NCBI RefSeq assembly: GCF_000622145.1
Contig: NZ_JHWH01000020.1
Location: 1-64,000, forward strand
Source: Paracoccus yeei ATCC BAA-599
GTDB lineage: Bacteria; Pseudomonadota; Alphaproteobacteria; Rhodobacterales; Rhodobacteraceae
Length of the DNA: 64,000 nucleotides
Reading direction: 5' to 3'
Notes under the pieces: generated by a model
The model's input: only the letters and a program-made list of their open reading frames with translations
Databases searched by the model: none
What the model was told of the DNA's origin: nothing
Part shown: piece after piece, positions 51,070 to 60,270 of the stretch
How positions within the stretch are numbered: position 1 is the first letter of the stretch
Layout: every line of letters starts with the position of its first letter
Position numbers and translations under genes: made by a program

Positions 51070-52732
51070 CCAGACGAACTCCAAGACGCAGGGCCAGCGC
51101 GATGCCGCCCGCAATGACCAGGGTGTTGACGACCGCCAGGGACGAGGCGATGTCGATGTTGCCGCCGTTCCACAGGCTGACCAGCATGGTGCCCATGACC
51201 TCGTTGCCCTGGCCCATCAGGAAGATGCCGGTGGAATATTCGCGGGCATACAGCAGGAAGGCCAGCAGCCAGGCTGCCATCAGCCCGTGGCGCGCCAGGG
51301 GCAGGATCACGTCGCGCGCCACGCGGCCGGTGCCCGCGCCGGCGACATGGGCGGCCTCCTCAAGCTCGCGCCCGACCTGGCCGAAGGAATTCGACACCAG
51401 CCGCAGGCCGAAGGGCAGCCAGACCAGGGTATAGGCGACCCACATCGCCACCAGAGAGGCGACGAAGGGGCGCAGCAGCGGCAGGAACAGGAAGATCCAG
51501 AACACCACCAGGCCCGCGACGATGCCCGGCATCGCGCGCGGCAGCAGCACCAGGAAATCCAGCGCCCGCGTGCTGCGCTTTTGCGAACGGTGGCTGGCCA
51601 GCCCGATCAGCGCATAGACGCAGAGCGAGGCGAAGCCGCCGGCAAAGGCCAGAAGCAGCGTGTTGACGATGGACCGCCGCACCAGCGGCAGTTCGGTCAG
51701 CTTGCGGTAGTTGTCCAGCGTCAGCACGTCGCGCAGATCGACCAGCGGTCCCCAGGTGGTGACCAGCGACCGCAGCGCCACGCCCGACAGGGGCAGCAGG
51801 ACGACGACATAAAGCCAGACCATGACCCCGGCAAAGGCGACCCATTTCCACGGTCCCAGCGGCACCAGATGCGACCGCGTGGCCTTGCCGCCGATGGTGG
51901 AATAGCGCTGCGCCGACCGCAGCATCCGCCGTTGCAGCAGCACCAGCGGCAGCGTGACCAGCATCAGGAAGACCACCACCACGGCCATCAGCTGATAGGC
52001 GGGACGGCCCAGCAGGCTGTTGTATTTGTACAGATAGGTCGCCAGCACCAGCCGCCCGTCCTGGTCGCCCAGCACATAGGGCAGGCCGAACAGCTCGAAC
52101 CCCAGGAAGGCGACCAGCACCGCGCTGACGGCAATCGAGGGCCAGACCAGCGGCAGCGTCACCCTGGTCGCCACCGTCAGCGGCGTGCCGCCGGCGACGC
52201 GCGCCGCCTCCTCGAGGTCCGAGGGCACGGTGCGCAGTGCGGTCGAGACATAGATATAGACATGCGGCACATGGGTCAGGCCGACGACCAGCACCAGGAT
52301 CGGCATGGAATAGACGTTCCAGAACACCGGCCCGACGGTGTTTTCCCACCAGACCGACCAGAAGCCCGACGGCCCGATGGACACGATATAGCCAAAGGCC
52401 AGCACCATGGGCGACATGAACAGCGGCAGGAAGATCGCCGGCTCGATCCATTTGCGGCCCGGCATGTCGGTCCTGACCATCAGGAAGGCCAGCAACGAGC
52501 CCAGCGGCACCGCGATCACGACCATGCCCAGGGCCAGGGTGACGGTGTTGCGCAGCGCGGCCCAGAAGCCGGGATCGCCCAGCACGAAGGCATAGGTGTC
52601 GGTGGTCAGGCTGGACCGGGCGTTGAAGAAGGCGTCGGTCAGGAAGCTCTGCCACAGGATCAGCCCCACCGGGGCCAGGATGAACAGCGCCGTCAGTGCG
52701 ACGACGCCGTTGCGCCAGGACTCGTTGCGCAT
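51062..52732 (-). CDS. ABC transporter permease, two-domain FbpB type
   Basis: A 556-residue membrane protein holding two fused permease domains, about 12 membrane segments, each with an EAA-type loop (LRTVPSDLEEAARVAGGTPLT near the middle and NSFGQVGRELEEAAHVAGAGTG near the C-terminus). It starts 3 nt after the binding-protein stop. One chain replaces a permease pair, as in FbpB/SfuB. Confidence 0.9.
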   Translation of the reverse strand: MRNESWRNGVVALTALFILAPVGLILWQSFLTDAFFNARSSLTTDTYAFVLGDPGFWAALRNTVTLALGMVVIAVPLGSLLAFLMVRTDMPGRKWIEPAIFLPLFMSPMVLAFGYIVSIGPSGFWSVWWENTVGPVFWNVYSMPILVLVVGLTHVPHVYIYVSTALRTVPSDLEEAARVAGGTPLTVATRVTLPLVWPSIAVSAVLVAFLGFELFGLPYVLGDQDGRLVLATYLYKYNSLLGRPAYQLMAVVVVFLMLVTLPLVLLQRRMLRSAQRYSTIGGKATRSHLVPLGPWKWVAFAGVMVWLYVVVLLPLSGVALRSLVTTWGPLVDLRDVLTLDNYRKLTELPLVRRSIVNTLLLAFAGGFASLCVYALIGLASHRSQKRSTRALDFLVLLPRAMPGIVAGLVVFWIFLFLPLLRPFVASLVAMWVAYTLVWLPFGLRLVSNSFGQVGRELEEAAHVAGAGTGRVARDVILPLARHGLMAAWLLAFLLYAREYSTGIFLMGQGNEVMGTMLVSLWNGGNIDIASSLAVVNTLVIAGGIALALRLGVRLDA

Positions 52733-52735
52733 GGG

Positions 52736-53842
52736 TCAGCGCCCCGACTTGATGGCGGCGGCCCAGTCGCGGAAGAACGCCAGCCGCTGCATCGGCTGCA
52801 CCGCGTCCAGCAGTTCGGGACCGATGGGCACGGGCTTCAGCCGGTCGCCATGCGCGGCGGTCAGGCTGGCGATGGTGGCCTTGCCCTGGACGTCGGGCCG
52901 GATGGCGAACAGATGCGCCTCATTGCCGATGACGGTCTGGCCGCGATGCGACAGCAGATAGTCCAGAAACACCCGCGCCGCGTTCGGATGCTGGGCCTTT
53001 TCGGTGACGAAGGCCAGGCGCGACAGGACGGTGGTGTAATCCTCGGGCACCACGACCTTGACGTTCGGGTCGCGTTCGGCGCGCAGATAGGCATAGGGGC
53101 CGATGATGTTGTACCCCAGCGCATGTTCGCCGGCGCTGATCTTTTCCAGCATGGTGCCGGTCGAAGTGTAGAACTTGGCATCGACCGCCCCCAGCGCCCT
53201 GGCCACGTCCCAGATGCCATCGCCCTGCGCCGCGTCGCGGCTGAGCGCGAAAAAGCCCAGGCCCGAGCGTTCGGGGTCATAGGTCGCGACCTTGCCCTGC
53301 ATCGCGTCCTTGTTCGCCACCAGCCATTCGGCCAGCGCGGCATGGCTTTTCGGCATCTCCTCGGGGGCGATGACCTTGCTGTTGTAGACCATCACCACCG
53401 GCTCGTAGGTGGTGGCATAGATGCTGTCACCGTGCGCCCAGTCCGGCAGCGCGGCGGTCTCGGGCGAGGCATAGGGGGCGGCGATCCCGTCCTCGACCAT
53501 CTGGTATTGCAGGTCCATGGCCGAGGACCAGACCACATCCGCCTTCAGCGCGCCGGCCGCGGCCTCGCTGCTGACGCGGCTGAACAGGTCGGCGGCCTTG
53601 ATCTCGATGTAATCGGCGCGGATCTTCGGGAACGCCTTCTGGAAATCGGCCAGGATCGGCTCGACCGCCGCATGTTCGGTATTGGCATAGATCACCACCG
53701 CGCCCTCGGCCTCGGCCTTGGCGACGATATCGGCGTAATCTGCGGGATAGCCGGCGGGGATCTCGGCCAGCGCGGGCAGCGGTGCGGCCAGCGCGACGGC
53801 AGCACAAAGCAGCCGGCCGAGGGCCGTTTTCTGAAAGCTCAT
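52736..53842 (-). CDS. ABC transporter binding protein (family 1, FbpA/AfuA-like)
   Basis: A 368-residue periplasmic protein with a Sec signal peptide (cleavage near ALA-EIP) and a fold-type II binding core (VVIYANTEHAAVEPILADFQKAFP, DVVWSSAMDLQYQMVEDG, NIIGPYAYL). It starts the operon with permease, ATPase, tcuA and tcuB. GGAGAGGAG lies 6 nt before the ATG. The ligand is inferred to be tricarballylate, citrate or their metal complexes from the operon; nothing in the sequence proves it. Confidence 0.9.
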   Translation of the reverse strand: MSFQKTALGRLLCAAVALAAPLPALAEIPAGYPADYADIVAKAEAEGAVVIYANTEHAAVEPILADFQKAFPKIRADYIEIKAADLFSRVSSEAAAGALKADVVWSSAMDLQYQMVEDGIAAPYASPETAALPDWAHGDSIYATTYEPVVMVYNSKVIAPEEMPKSHAALAEWLVANKDAMQGKVATYDPERSGLGFFALSRDAAQGDGIWDVARALGAVDAKFYTSTGTMLEKISAGEHALGYNIIGPYAYLRAERDPNVKVVVPEDYTTVLSRLAFVTEKAQHPNAARVFLDYLLSHRGQTVIGNEAHLFAIRPDVQGKATIASLTAAHGDRLKPVPIGPELLDAVQPMQRLAFFRDWAAAIKSGR

Positions 53843-53908
53843 GATTTCTCCTCTCCCTGGCGAATGCGGGGTCGAATCGACCAGAATGTCGCGGATTATT
53901 GGCTATTA

Positions 53909-53919
53909 CTGTATACAAT
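53909..53919. promoter_or_regulatory. Candidate GntR operator CTGTATACAAT
   Basis: TGTATACA core (53910-53917) in an AT-rich gap between the tcu-ABC operon and the divergent GntR gene. On the minus strand TTGTTG and TAATAG, 17 nt apart, could be its promoter, with the dyad just upstream of the -10. It resembles the sites at 23152 and 31357. Confidence 0.5.
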
Positions 53920-53999
53920 AAAATACAACAAAATTCTTTCCGATGGTGCAGCGCGGCGGGGGGCGCTAGAACAGGGGGAAACACGAACGGGACCGCTTC

Positions 54000-54701
54000 A
54001 TGGATACGCGCCAGGACATGTCGAAGGGCAAGCTTGCCCGTCTTTGGGATGGTGCGCCGGCCGGGTTGCGCGGGTCCGGCCTGGGCGACGCCGTGTTTCA
54101 CGCCCTGCGCCAGGGGTTGCGCGAAGGCCTGTTCCAGCCCGGCGAACGCCTGCGCGAGGAGGAAATCGCCGAGGCGTTTTCGGTCAGCCGCACCCCCGTG
54201 CGCGACGCGCTGCGCCGGCTGCTGGAACGCCGCCTGCTCGAGGTGTCGGGCGGGCGCGGGCTGATGGTGCGGCGGCTGGACCGGGGCGAGGTCTTCGAGC
54301 TTTACCAGATGCGCGAAATCCTCGAAGGGACGGCGGCGCGGCTGGCCGCCGAAAACGCCACCCCGGCCGAGGTGGCCTTGATGCGCGACCTGCACGGCGC
54401 CTTTGAACAGGCCCGAGAGCCCGCCGACCACGCCCGCATCAACAAGCAGTTCCACGATGCCATCTCGGGCGCGGTCAGGAACCGCTATTTCCACGGTCCG
54501 CTGGAGGGATTGCAGGACGCGCTGGCGCTGCTGGGGCCGACGACGTTTTCGGTCGCCGGCCGGGCGCATCCCGCGGTGGCCGAGCACCGGCTGATCCTGG
54601 ACGCCATCGCCGCGCACGATCCCGACGCGGCCGAGGCCGCCGCGCGCGACCACATCCGCCGCGCCCTGGCGACCCGGCTGAAGATGCTGAGCCAGGGTTG
54701 A
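54000..54701 (+). CDS. GntR-family regulator, FCD subfamily
   Basis: A 233-residue GntR/FCD protein. HTH at EEIAEAFSVSRTPVRDALRRLLERRLL; FCD domain with NKQFHDAISGAVRNRYF and VAEHRLILDAI. It is divergent from the binding-protein/permease/ATPase/tcuAB operon with a 157-nt gap containing a TGTATACA dyad, so it very likely regulates that operon in response to a tricarboxylate. The ATG at 54000 has only a weak ribosome site; M7 is an alternative start. Confidence 0.9.
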   Translation: MDTRQDMSKGKLARLWDGAPAGLRGSGLGDAVFHALRQGLREGLFQPGERLREEEIAEAFSVSRTPVRDALRRLLERRLLEVSGGRGLMVRRLDRGEVFELYQMREILEGTAARLAAENATPAEVALMRDLHGAFEQAREPADHARINKQFHDAISGAVRNRYFHGPLEGLQDALALLGPTTFSVAGRAHPAVAEHRLILDAIAAHDPDAAEAAARDHIRRALATRLKMLSQG

Positions 54702-54753
54702 CCGCCGAAGCGAAGGGCACCGCCCCTTGCGGGGGCCGCGGGCGGGCCTGAGC

Positions 54754-54776
54754 GGCAGCCGCGGCCGCCGGCTGCC
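54754..54776. repeat. GC-rich inverted repeat after the GntR gene
   Basis: GGCAGCC and GGCTGCC (7 bp, perfect) around a 9-nt GC loop, downstream of the GntR stop. No T-tract follows. It may act as a weak terminator or mRNA stabiliser. Confidence 0.35.
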
Positions 54777-54852
54777 CCGCGAAAGCGCCGATGATGCGGA
54801 ACCTGCACGGCGGCAGGCTGTTGGCATCGAGGGGCAAATCCGGGGAAAGGCG

Positions 54853-55359
54853 ATGAGCTATCGACGCTTCGCGGCCATGATCGCGACATCCACCATCGTC
54901 ATGTTCGGCCTGATGTATCTGAACACCTACGCGTGGGACCACATCCATTACAGCCAGACCCAGACCTGGATGGCCGTCGTGATGGGCGCGGTGATGGCGA
55001 TCATCATGCTGTCCTTCATGTGGGGCATGTACAAGAACAGGGGACTGAACATCGCGATCATCGCGGCCTCGGTCGTCGCCTTCGCCGGAGCCCTCTGGCT
55101 GGTGCGCAGCCAGGAGACCGTCGACGACATCAGCTACATGAAAGCGATGATCCCCCACCACTCGATCGCCATCATGACCAGCGAGCGGGCCCATATACGC
55201 GACCCCCGCGTCCGCGCGCTCGCCGACCGGATCATCGAGGCCCAGGTCCGCGAGATCGGCGAGATGAAGGCGCTGATCGCCGACCTGGAACGCAATCCGC
55301 CCCCCGCCGATGCGGCCGACCTGCCGCCCAACGCGAAAACCGAACCTGCCGCGCCGTAA
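54853..55359 (+). CDS. DUF305-type membrane protein
   Basis: A 168-residue protein with three N-terminal membrane segments (about residues 5-90) and a C-terminal DUF305 helical domain containing MKAMIPHHSIAIMTSERA and EIGEMKALIADL. DUF305 belongs to the ferritin-like superfamily and often occurs with copper-handling genes; His-His-Met residues could bind metal. GGGGAAAGG precedes the ATG. The DUF421 gene follows 9 nt later, suggesting a two-gene envelope operon. Confidence 0.82.
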   Translation: MSYRRFAAMIATSTIVMFGLMYLNTYAWDHIHYSQTQTWMAVVMGAVMAIIMLSFMWGMYKNRGLNIAIIAASVVAFAGALWLVRSQETVDDISYMKAMIPHHSIAIMTSERAHIRDPRVRALADRIIEAQVREIGEMKALIADLERNPPPADAADLPPNAKTEPAAP

Positions 55360-55368
55360 GGAGGCCCC

Positions 55369-55857
55369 ATGAACTGGACCCAGATGCTTTTTCAGGACTG
55401 GAGCGGGATCGCGCGCACGGTCGCGGTCGGGCTTCTGGCCTATGTCACGCTTGTCCTTTTCCTGCGCATTTCGGGAAAGCGCACGCTTGCCAAGCTGAAC
55501 GCCTTCGACCTGGTCGTGACCGTCGCCCTGGGTTCGACGCTGTCGGCGATTCTCTTGCAGGAATCCATCGCGCTGGCGGAGGGGGCGACCGCGCTGGCGC
55601 TTCTGATCGCGATGCAGTTCGTCGTGACATTCATTTCCGTCCGGTCGGAACGCTTCGCCAAGATCGTCCGGTCCGAGCCGGCGCTTCTGGTTCGCGACGG
55701 GGCTTTTTGCCGCGCAGCCATGAAGCGGGAACGCATCACCGAGGACGAGGCGCTGAGCGCGGTCCGCGCTGCCGGGGGCAGGGGGGTAGAGGATGTGGCC
55801 AGCCTGATCCTGGAAAGCGACGGGACGCTGAGCACCGTGCTGCGGGACGGCCGATAA
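55369..55857 (+). CDS. DUF421/YetF-type membrane protein
   Basis: A 162-residue protein with three membrane segments (FLRISGKRTLAKLNAFDLVVTVALGSTLSAIL is the family core) and a small cytosolic C-terminal domain (SEPALLVRDG, GVEDVASLILESDGTLSTV). YetF-like proteins are of unknown function. Its start follows the DUF305 gene with GGAGG. Length is short but normal for single-domain members. Confidence 0.85.
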   Translation: MNWTQMLFQDWSGIARTVAVGLLAYVTLVLFLRISGKRTLAKLNAFDLVVTVALGSTLSAILLQESIALAEGATALALLIAMQFVVTFISVRSERFAKIVRSEPALLVRDGAFCRAAMKRERITEDEALSAVRAAGGRGVEDVASLILESDGTLSTVLRDGR

Positions 55858-55899
55858 GCGTGCCGGTCCGTCGATGCTGCGCCCCCGGCCAAGGCCCTC

Positions 55900-56949
55900 T
55901 CACCCTTCGCCGCGCAGTTCCCGCGCCAGCGTCGCCATCAGTTCGGCCGCGGGCATGGCGCGCGCAAGCGGCGCGCCCTGTCCCGCCCACTGGGCGCCAA
56001 AGCCCGTCTCGCCCCGGGCACGCGCCGCGGCGTGCAAGGCCTTGCCGGCGTCGTAGGTGGCGGGATAGCCGGGCGTCGGCAGGCCGCCGAGCCTTTCGGC
56101 CAGGGCCGTGAAGCGGGTGGGCAGCGACCGCGCGGGTCGGCCCGAGACGATGGCGGTGAAAAGCGTGTGCGCGGCCCCCGGCCCCATCAGGGCGGCGCGA
56201 TAGGCCTCGTCCGCGCTTGATTCCGGGCAGGGCACGAAGGCGGTCCCAAGCTGGGCCGCGACGGCGCCCAGGTCCAGCGCGGCACGGATGCCGGCCCCGT
56301 CCATGATGCCGCCCGCGGCGATGACCGGAAGCCGGCTGCCGCGCACAAGAAGGCGCGTCAGGGCCAGGGTGCCCAGGCCGTCGTCGGGCGCGTCCGGGTC
56401 GAAGATGCCCCGATGCCCCCCGGCCTCGATGCCCTGGGCCACGATCCCGTCAAGCCCGGCGGCCTCGATGGCGCGCGCCTCCTCGGGGCTGGTGGCGGTG
56501 GCAACAAGCAGGATGCCCGCGCCCTGCAGGGCGGCAATGGCCGCGGCCGAGGGCAGGCCGAAATGAAAGCTCACGACGGGCGGGCGCAGTTCGAGAAGCA
56601 GCGCCAGCATGTCGGGATCGTCGGCGAAGCTGCGATAGATCGGCCGCAGGCGGCTGGGCGGCGCGGCCCCGAATTCCGCGAACAGGGGCGCAAGCGCCGC
56701 GATCCAGGCAGCCTCTGCCTTTGCGTCGGGAACAGGCGTCGCATGGACGAATACGTTGACATTGAAGGGCCGGTCCGTGCGCCCGCGCAAGTCCTCGATC
56801 TGCGCCCGCGCGCCGGCCGCGTCGGTCGCGCCCACCCCCAGAGAGCCGAGCCCGCCCGCATTCGACACCGCCGCCGCAAGCCGGGGCGTCGAGACCCCTG
56901 CCATGGGCGCCTGGATGATCGGCAGCGACACGCCCAGGGCTTCAAGCAT
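55900..56949 (-). CDS. Nitronate monooxygenase-like FMN oxidoreductase
   Basis: A 349-residue TIM-barrel flavoprotein. The N-terminus IIQAPMAGVSTPRLAAAVSNAGGLGSLG and the segments VAQGIEAGGHRGIFD and PVIAAGGIMDGAGIRAAL are the FMN-binding signatures of the nitronate monooxygenase/2-nitropropane dioxygenase family. Such enzymes detoxify alkyl nitronates such as propionate-3-nitronate; some are NAD(P)H:quinone reductases. The ATG at 56949 is preceded by AAGGAAG. It appears to be monocistronic. Confidence 0.9.
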   Translation of the reverse strand: MLEALGVSLPIIQAPMAGVSTPRLAAAVSNAGGLGSLGVGATDAAGARAQIEDLRGRTDRPFNVNVFVHATPVPDAKAEAAWIAALAPLFAEFGAAPPSRLRPIYRSFADDPDMLALLLELRPPVVSFHFGLPSAAAIAALQGAGILLVATATSPEEARAIEAAGLDGIVAQGIEAGGHRGIFDPDAPDDGLGTLALTRLLVRGSRLPVIAAGGIMDGAGIRAALDLGAVAAQLGTAFVPCPESSADEAYRAALMGPGAAHTLFTAIVSGRPARSLPTRFTALAERLGGLPTPGYPATYDAGKALHAAARARGETGFGAQWAGQGAPLARAMPAAELMATLARELRGEG

Positions 56950-57252
56950 GATGGTCTTCCTTGACAGGGGGTGGCATGGCCGTCCGGGCCACGCGATGGA
57001 TGGGCAGTCCGTGAGAGAATGCCCCCTGTCGCGCCGGATAGCCATATCTCGTGTCGACCCTCGTCCGCGCGGCGCCCAGATCGCGGGGGGGGCGCGGAGC
57101 ATCGCTTTCCGGGCGAGAAGGCCGCGCGTGTCGCAGCCATGGAAGATCGCAATCCTTTGTCGCCCGGATCCAGGTCGGTCCTTGGTTCCCGAAGCCATCC
57201 TCGCGCCGGCTTGGGACAGATGGGATGCGCCGGTCTCCGACGGCTTCGTCCC
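56950..57252. other. Intergenic region upstream of the nitronate monooxygenase-like gene
   Basis: About 300 nt with no recognisable gene on either strand. It should contain the promoter of the minus-strand flavoprotein gene and the 3' end of the M42 peptidase transcript. No clear terminator is seen. Confidence 0.5.
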
Positions 57253-58320
57253 TTACATCGGGGTGAAATCCGTATCCGGGCGCAGGCGTCGGCAATATTC
57301 GCAGACAAGATCGATGGTGGCCTGGATATCGGCGAGCGATACCACCTCGGATGGGGTGTGCATATAGCGCAGCGGCACCGAGATCACACCCGTGGCGACG
57401 CCGCCCTGCAGCTCTTGCACGACCCGGGCGTCGGTCGGGCTGGTGCCGCCGGTCGCCTGCTGCTGCCAGGCGATCCCCTTGTCCCGCGCGGCCGAGATCA
57501 GAAGGTCCAGCACCACCGGGTTGGTGTTGGCCCCCTGCGAGATGCCCGGTCCCTTGCCCAGATCGAGTTGCCCCTGATCCTGGGGCCGCGCACGCGGATA
57601 ATCCGTGGCCACGCCCATGTCGATCGCAAGGGCCGTGCGCGGCGCAAGGTTGAAGCCCGCCGTCTTGGCGCCGCGAGAGCCGATCTCCTCCTGCACCGTG
57701 CCCAGGATGTACAGCCCGACGTCGGGATGCACGCCGCCCTCCTCGGCCAGGCGGCGCACCACCTCGGCGCCGATCAGCAGCCCCACCTTGTTGTCGAAGG
57801 CCCGTCCCACGGCCAGGCCGCCGCGCAGCAGGGCGAAGCCGGCGTCGATCGTCACCGGGCTGCCGACATGGACGACCTTTTCGGCCTCTGCGCGCGAGGA
57901 TGCGCCGATGTCGATCCACAGATCCTTCAGCGACGGCGTCTGGCTGACATCGGATGCCTCGAAGGTCTGGATCGCCTTGCGCCCGATCACCCCCGGCACG
58001 CGTTCATGTCCATGAACCCAGACGCGCTGTTCGATCTCGGTCGCGACGTCGGTGCCGCCGATGGTGCTGAAGAACAGGAAGCCGTCCTGGTCGATGTGAT
58101 GGACGATGAAGCCCACTTCGTCCATGTGGCCCGCATACATGAAGCGCATCGGGGCGTCGGGATGGATGACGGCGCTGACATTGCCCAGGATATCGGTCGT
58201 GACCTTGTCCGCGAAGGGCTGGACGTAATCGCGATAAAGCCGGGCGACCGGCTGCTCGAAACCGCTGGGCGAGGGGGCCGCGACGATGGCTTTCAGGAAA
58301 TCAAGGGCCGGATCATGCAT
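57253..58320 (-). CDS. M42-family metallopeptidase
   Basis: A 355-residue di-metal aminopeptidase/endoglucanase-like protein. Metal and catalytic segments are YAGHMDEVGFIV, GRAFDNKVGLLIGAEV, GTVQEEIGSRGAKTA and AIDMGVATD. M42 enzymes are cytosolic, usually self-assembling peptidases that trim short peptides. The ATG at 58320 has AGGAG upstream; a TTG at 58350 would add 10 residues. The C-terminus SVPLRYMHTPSEVVSLAD is typical. Confidence 0.9.
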   Translation of the reverse strand: MHDPALDFLKAIVAAPSPSGFEQPVARLYRDYVQPFADKVTTDILGNVSAVIHPDAPMRFMYAGHMDEVGFIVHHIDQDGFLFFSTIGGTDVATEIEQRVWVHGHERVPGVIGRKAIQTFEASDVSQTPSLKDLWIDIGASSRAEAEKVVHVGSPVTIDAGFALLRGGLAVGRAFDNKVGLLIGAEVVRRLAEEGGVHPDVGLYILGTVQEEIGSRGAKTAGFNLAPRTALAIDMGVATDYPRARPQDQGQLDLGKGPGISQGANTNPVVLDLLISAARDKGIAWQQQATGGTSPTDARVVQELQGGVATGVISVPLRYMHTPSEVVSLADIQATIDLVCEYCRRLRPDTDFTPM

Positions 58321-58444
58321 GGCATGGAACTCCTGTAGGGTCTGTCCCAACCGCCCTGCACGGGCAATGTTCCGAAAAGGAAACCGTCTGGCCGGCGGGC
58401 GCGGGGCGGACCAAGGCGCCGGCCCACCCCCGCCGGGATCGGGC

Positions 58445-59380
58445 CTAGAGACTGTCGGCCACGCAGCGTCCTTCGGCCAGCCGAAGACGATTGTGGATCC
58501 GCGTGGCGGCGATCTCGCCCTGCGCCATGGCGACGGCGATCTGGTTTAGGCCGGTGACGACGTCCCCGGCCGCAAAGACCCCTTCCGCAGAGGTCTCCTG
58601 ATGCGCGTCGGTCAGGATGCGACCGTCGGCCGCCAGCTTGGCGCCCAGCGTACGGGCAAGGGTGTTTTGCGGATCGCTGCCCAGGCCGGAATAGACCGCC
58701 GCGAACCGGCGCTGCCCGCCTTCCAGCCGGACATCGACCCGGTCGCCGCCGAAGTCCCAGCCCGCGGCCTTCTCCGTGACGATCCTGACCCCGGCGCGGT
58801 CCAGCTTGGACCGGACGCCGGCCGAAACCTGAAGGTCTTGTCCAAGCGTCAGCACCGTGATGTCGGACGTGTAATGGCGAAGAAACAGGGCCTCGCCGGC
58901 GGCGCAGTCCCCGTCCCCGATGACCGCGACGGGCTTGCCGGTCAGCTCGTAGGCGTCGCAGACCGGGCATTGCCGGACAAGACCCTCGCGGATATGGCAC
59001 AGGGCATCGCGGATCGGCGGAAGGCGGTCACGCGATCCCGTGGCCAGGATGACATGATCCGCGACCAGCGTCCTGCCGGCCTGCACGGCCAATCTGCCGT
59101 CCTGCAACCGGGCGATATCCATCGCCTGGTCCGGCAGGCAGGTCACGCCATAGTTGCGCAGCTGTTGCCGCATCCTGTCCAGCAGCTCGCGCCCGCCAAT
59201 GCCATCGGGATATCCCGGATGATTGTGCGAGCGCGGGATCAGCCCGGCACGGCTTTCCCCGCCGTCGAGCAGGATGACCCGGCGCCGGAAACGCGCCAGA
59301 TAGATGGCGGCCGTCAGGCCGGCGGGGCCGCCGCCGACGACGATACAGTCGATGTCCCCCTTGCGTCGCGGATCGTCCAT
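58445..59380 (-). CDS. Thioredoxin reductase-like FAD/NAD(P) oxidoreductase
   Basis: A 311-residue flavoprotein with GGGPAG at 16-21 for FAD, the redox pair C138-P-V-C141 in QCPVCDAYE, a second dinucleotide fold near [15 protein letters not shown], and [26 protein letters not shown] at the C-terminus. The CPVCDAYE motif is that of the TrxR-like group often found apart from thioredoxin. Its redox partner is unknown. The ferritin-like DUF892 gene lies just upstream in the same direction, so the two may serve stress protection together. Confidence 0.87.
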   Translation of the reverse strand: MDDPRRKGDIDCIVVGGGPAGLTAAIYLARFRRRVILLDGGESRAGLIPRSHNHPGYPDGIGGRELLDRMRQQLRNYGVTCLPDQAMDIARLQDGRLAVQAGRTLVADHVILATGSRDRLPPIRDALCHIREGLVRQCPVCDAYELTGKPVAVIGDGDCAAGEALFLRHYTSDITVLTLGQDLQVSAGVRSKLDRAGVRIVTEKAAGWDFGGDRVDVRLEGGQRRFAAVYSGLGSDPQNTLARTLGAKLAADGRILTDAHQETSAEGVFAAGDVVTGLNQIAVAMAQGEIAATRIHNRLRLAEGRCVADSL

Positions 59381-59412
59381 CCGATACGTCCCTCAAGCGC
59401 CGACCCGCGGCC

Positions 59413-59922
59413 TCAGACGTCGGCGCGCTGGTCGCTGGCGGACAGCCGGATGAACTGGCGCACCACGTCGGGCAGGCCGGCCTCGATATCGGCCGCCATC
59501 GCGCGTTCCTCATCCAGGTTCTGTTGCAGCAGGGGAATCGCGGATTGGCCGCCGCCCTGTTCGGCCATCGTGATCAGGCTGGTATAGGCGGCGATTTCGA
59601 AATGCTCGAACGCATAGTTGGCAAGCGAGTTCTTGAGGATCTCGTCGCTGGCCAGGCTGTGGGTGACGGCCGCCATGGAGCCGCCAAGCGACAGCATCGT
59701 GTCCTTCAGGCCCGACGCGGATGTGCCCAATCCGTCCAGGATCTCGTCGATCCGCCGGATCTGGCCCTCGGTTTCGCGGATATGGCGGTCCAGAAGCGCG
59801 GAAACCTCGGGATAGTGTTCCAGCCGGTTCAACTGCGGCTGCATGATGGACAGGGCCTGTTTCTCCATGGCATGGGCATTGCGAAGACCGTCAAGAAAAA
59901 TGTCATGTGCGGAGGTGGTCAC
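59413..59922 (-). CDS. DUF892 ferritin-like protein (YciE/YciF type)
   Basis: A 169-residue helical protein of the YciF/DUF892 family: AHDIFLDGLRNAHAMEKQALSIM at the N-terminus and FEHFEIAAYTSLITMAEQGG with the di-metal Glu/His pattern. These proteins are linked to envelope or osmotic stress. The start is GTG at 59922, chosen because AAGGAG lies 8 nt upstream and homology begins at TTSAHDIF. It precedes the TrxR-like gene with a 32-nt gap. Confidence 0.87.
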   Translation of the reverse strand: MTTSAHDIFLDGLRNAHAMEKQALSIMQPQLNRLEHYPEVSALLDRHIRETEGQIRRIDEILDGLGTSASGLKDTMLSLGGSMAAVTHSLASDEILKNSLANYAFEHFEIAAYTSLITMAEQGGGQSAIPLLQQNLDEERAMAADIEAGLPDVVRQFIRLSASDQRADV

Positions 59923-60270
59923 TGTTCGTCTCCTTTGTGGATCGGTTGCGACACGACCGGAAGCGGGCCGCGAGTGGAAGGAACCGGGCCGGGCGGCATC
60001 TGTTCCGAGTGATCGGGAAAATAGCGGTCGATCCATCGCGCCGGACGCGCAGGTCGGGCACCCGTCGGCGTGGCCTTGCCCGTCTCGGCTGGCCCGGTCC
60101 CGGCGCATGACCGTCCCCGGCGCCGGGGCAGGCGCCGAGAAAGAAGCGCCGCCCCATCCCGCGGTGGCGCAAGTCATGAAGGCGCCCGCCCGGTGGATTG
60201 GGGCCCGGCCGCACGACGCGCGCCCCCGGCCAGGGTGTCGGACGCCGGAGGGACGGGCCGAAACCGGCCT
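59923..60270. other. Intergenic region between DUF892 and the ThDP enzyme
   Basis: About 350 nt of GC-rich sequence. Open frames here are out of phase with known families and lack ribosome sites. It likely includes the DUF892 promoter. Confidence 0.5.

Noticed and set aside
51044-54406. A plus-strand open frame of about 1120 codons across the ABC transporter operon
   Set aside because: It is antisense to the ATPase, permease and binding-protein genes and is a low-complexity Gln/His/Arg/Asp-rich translation; its end merely overlaps the GntR gene in another frame.
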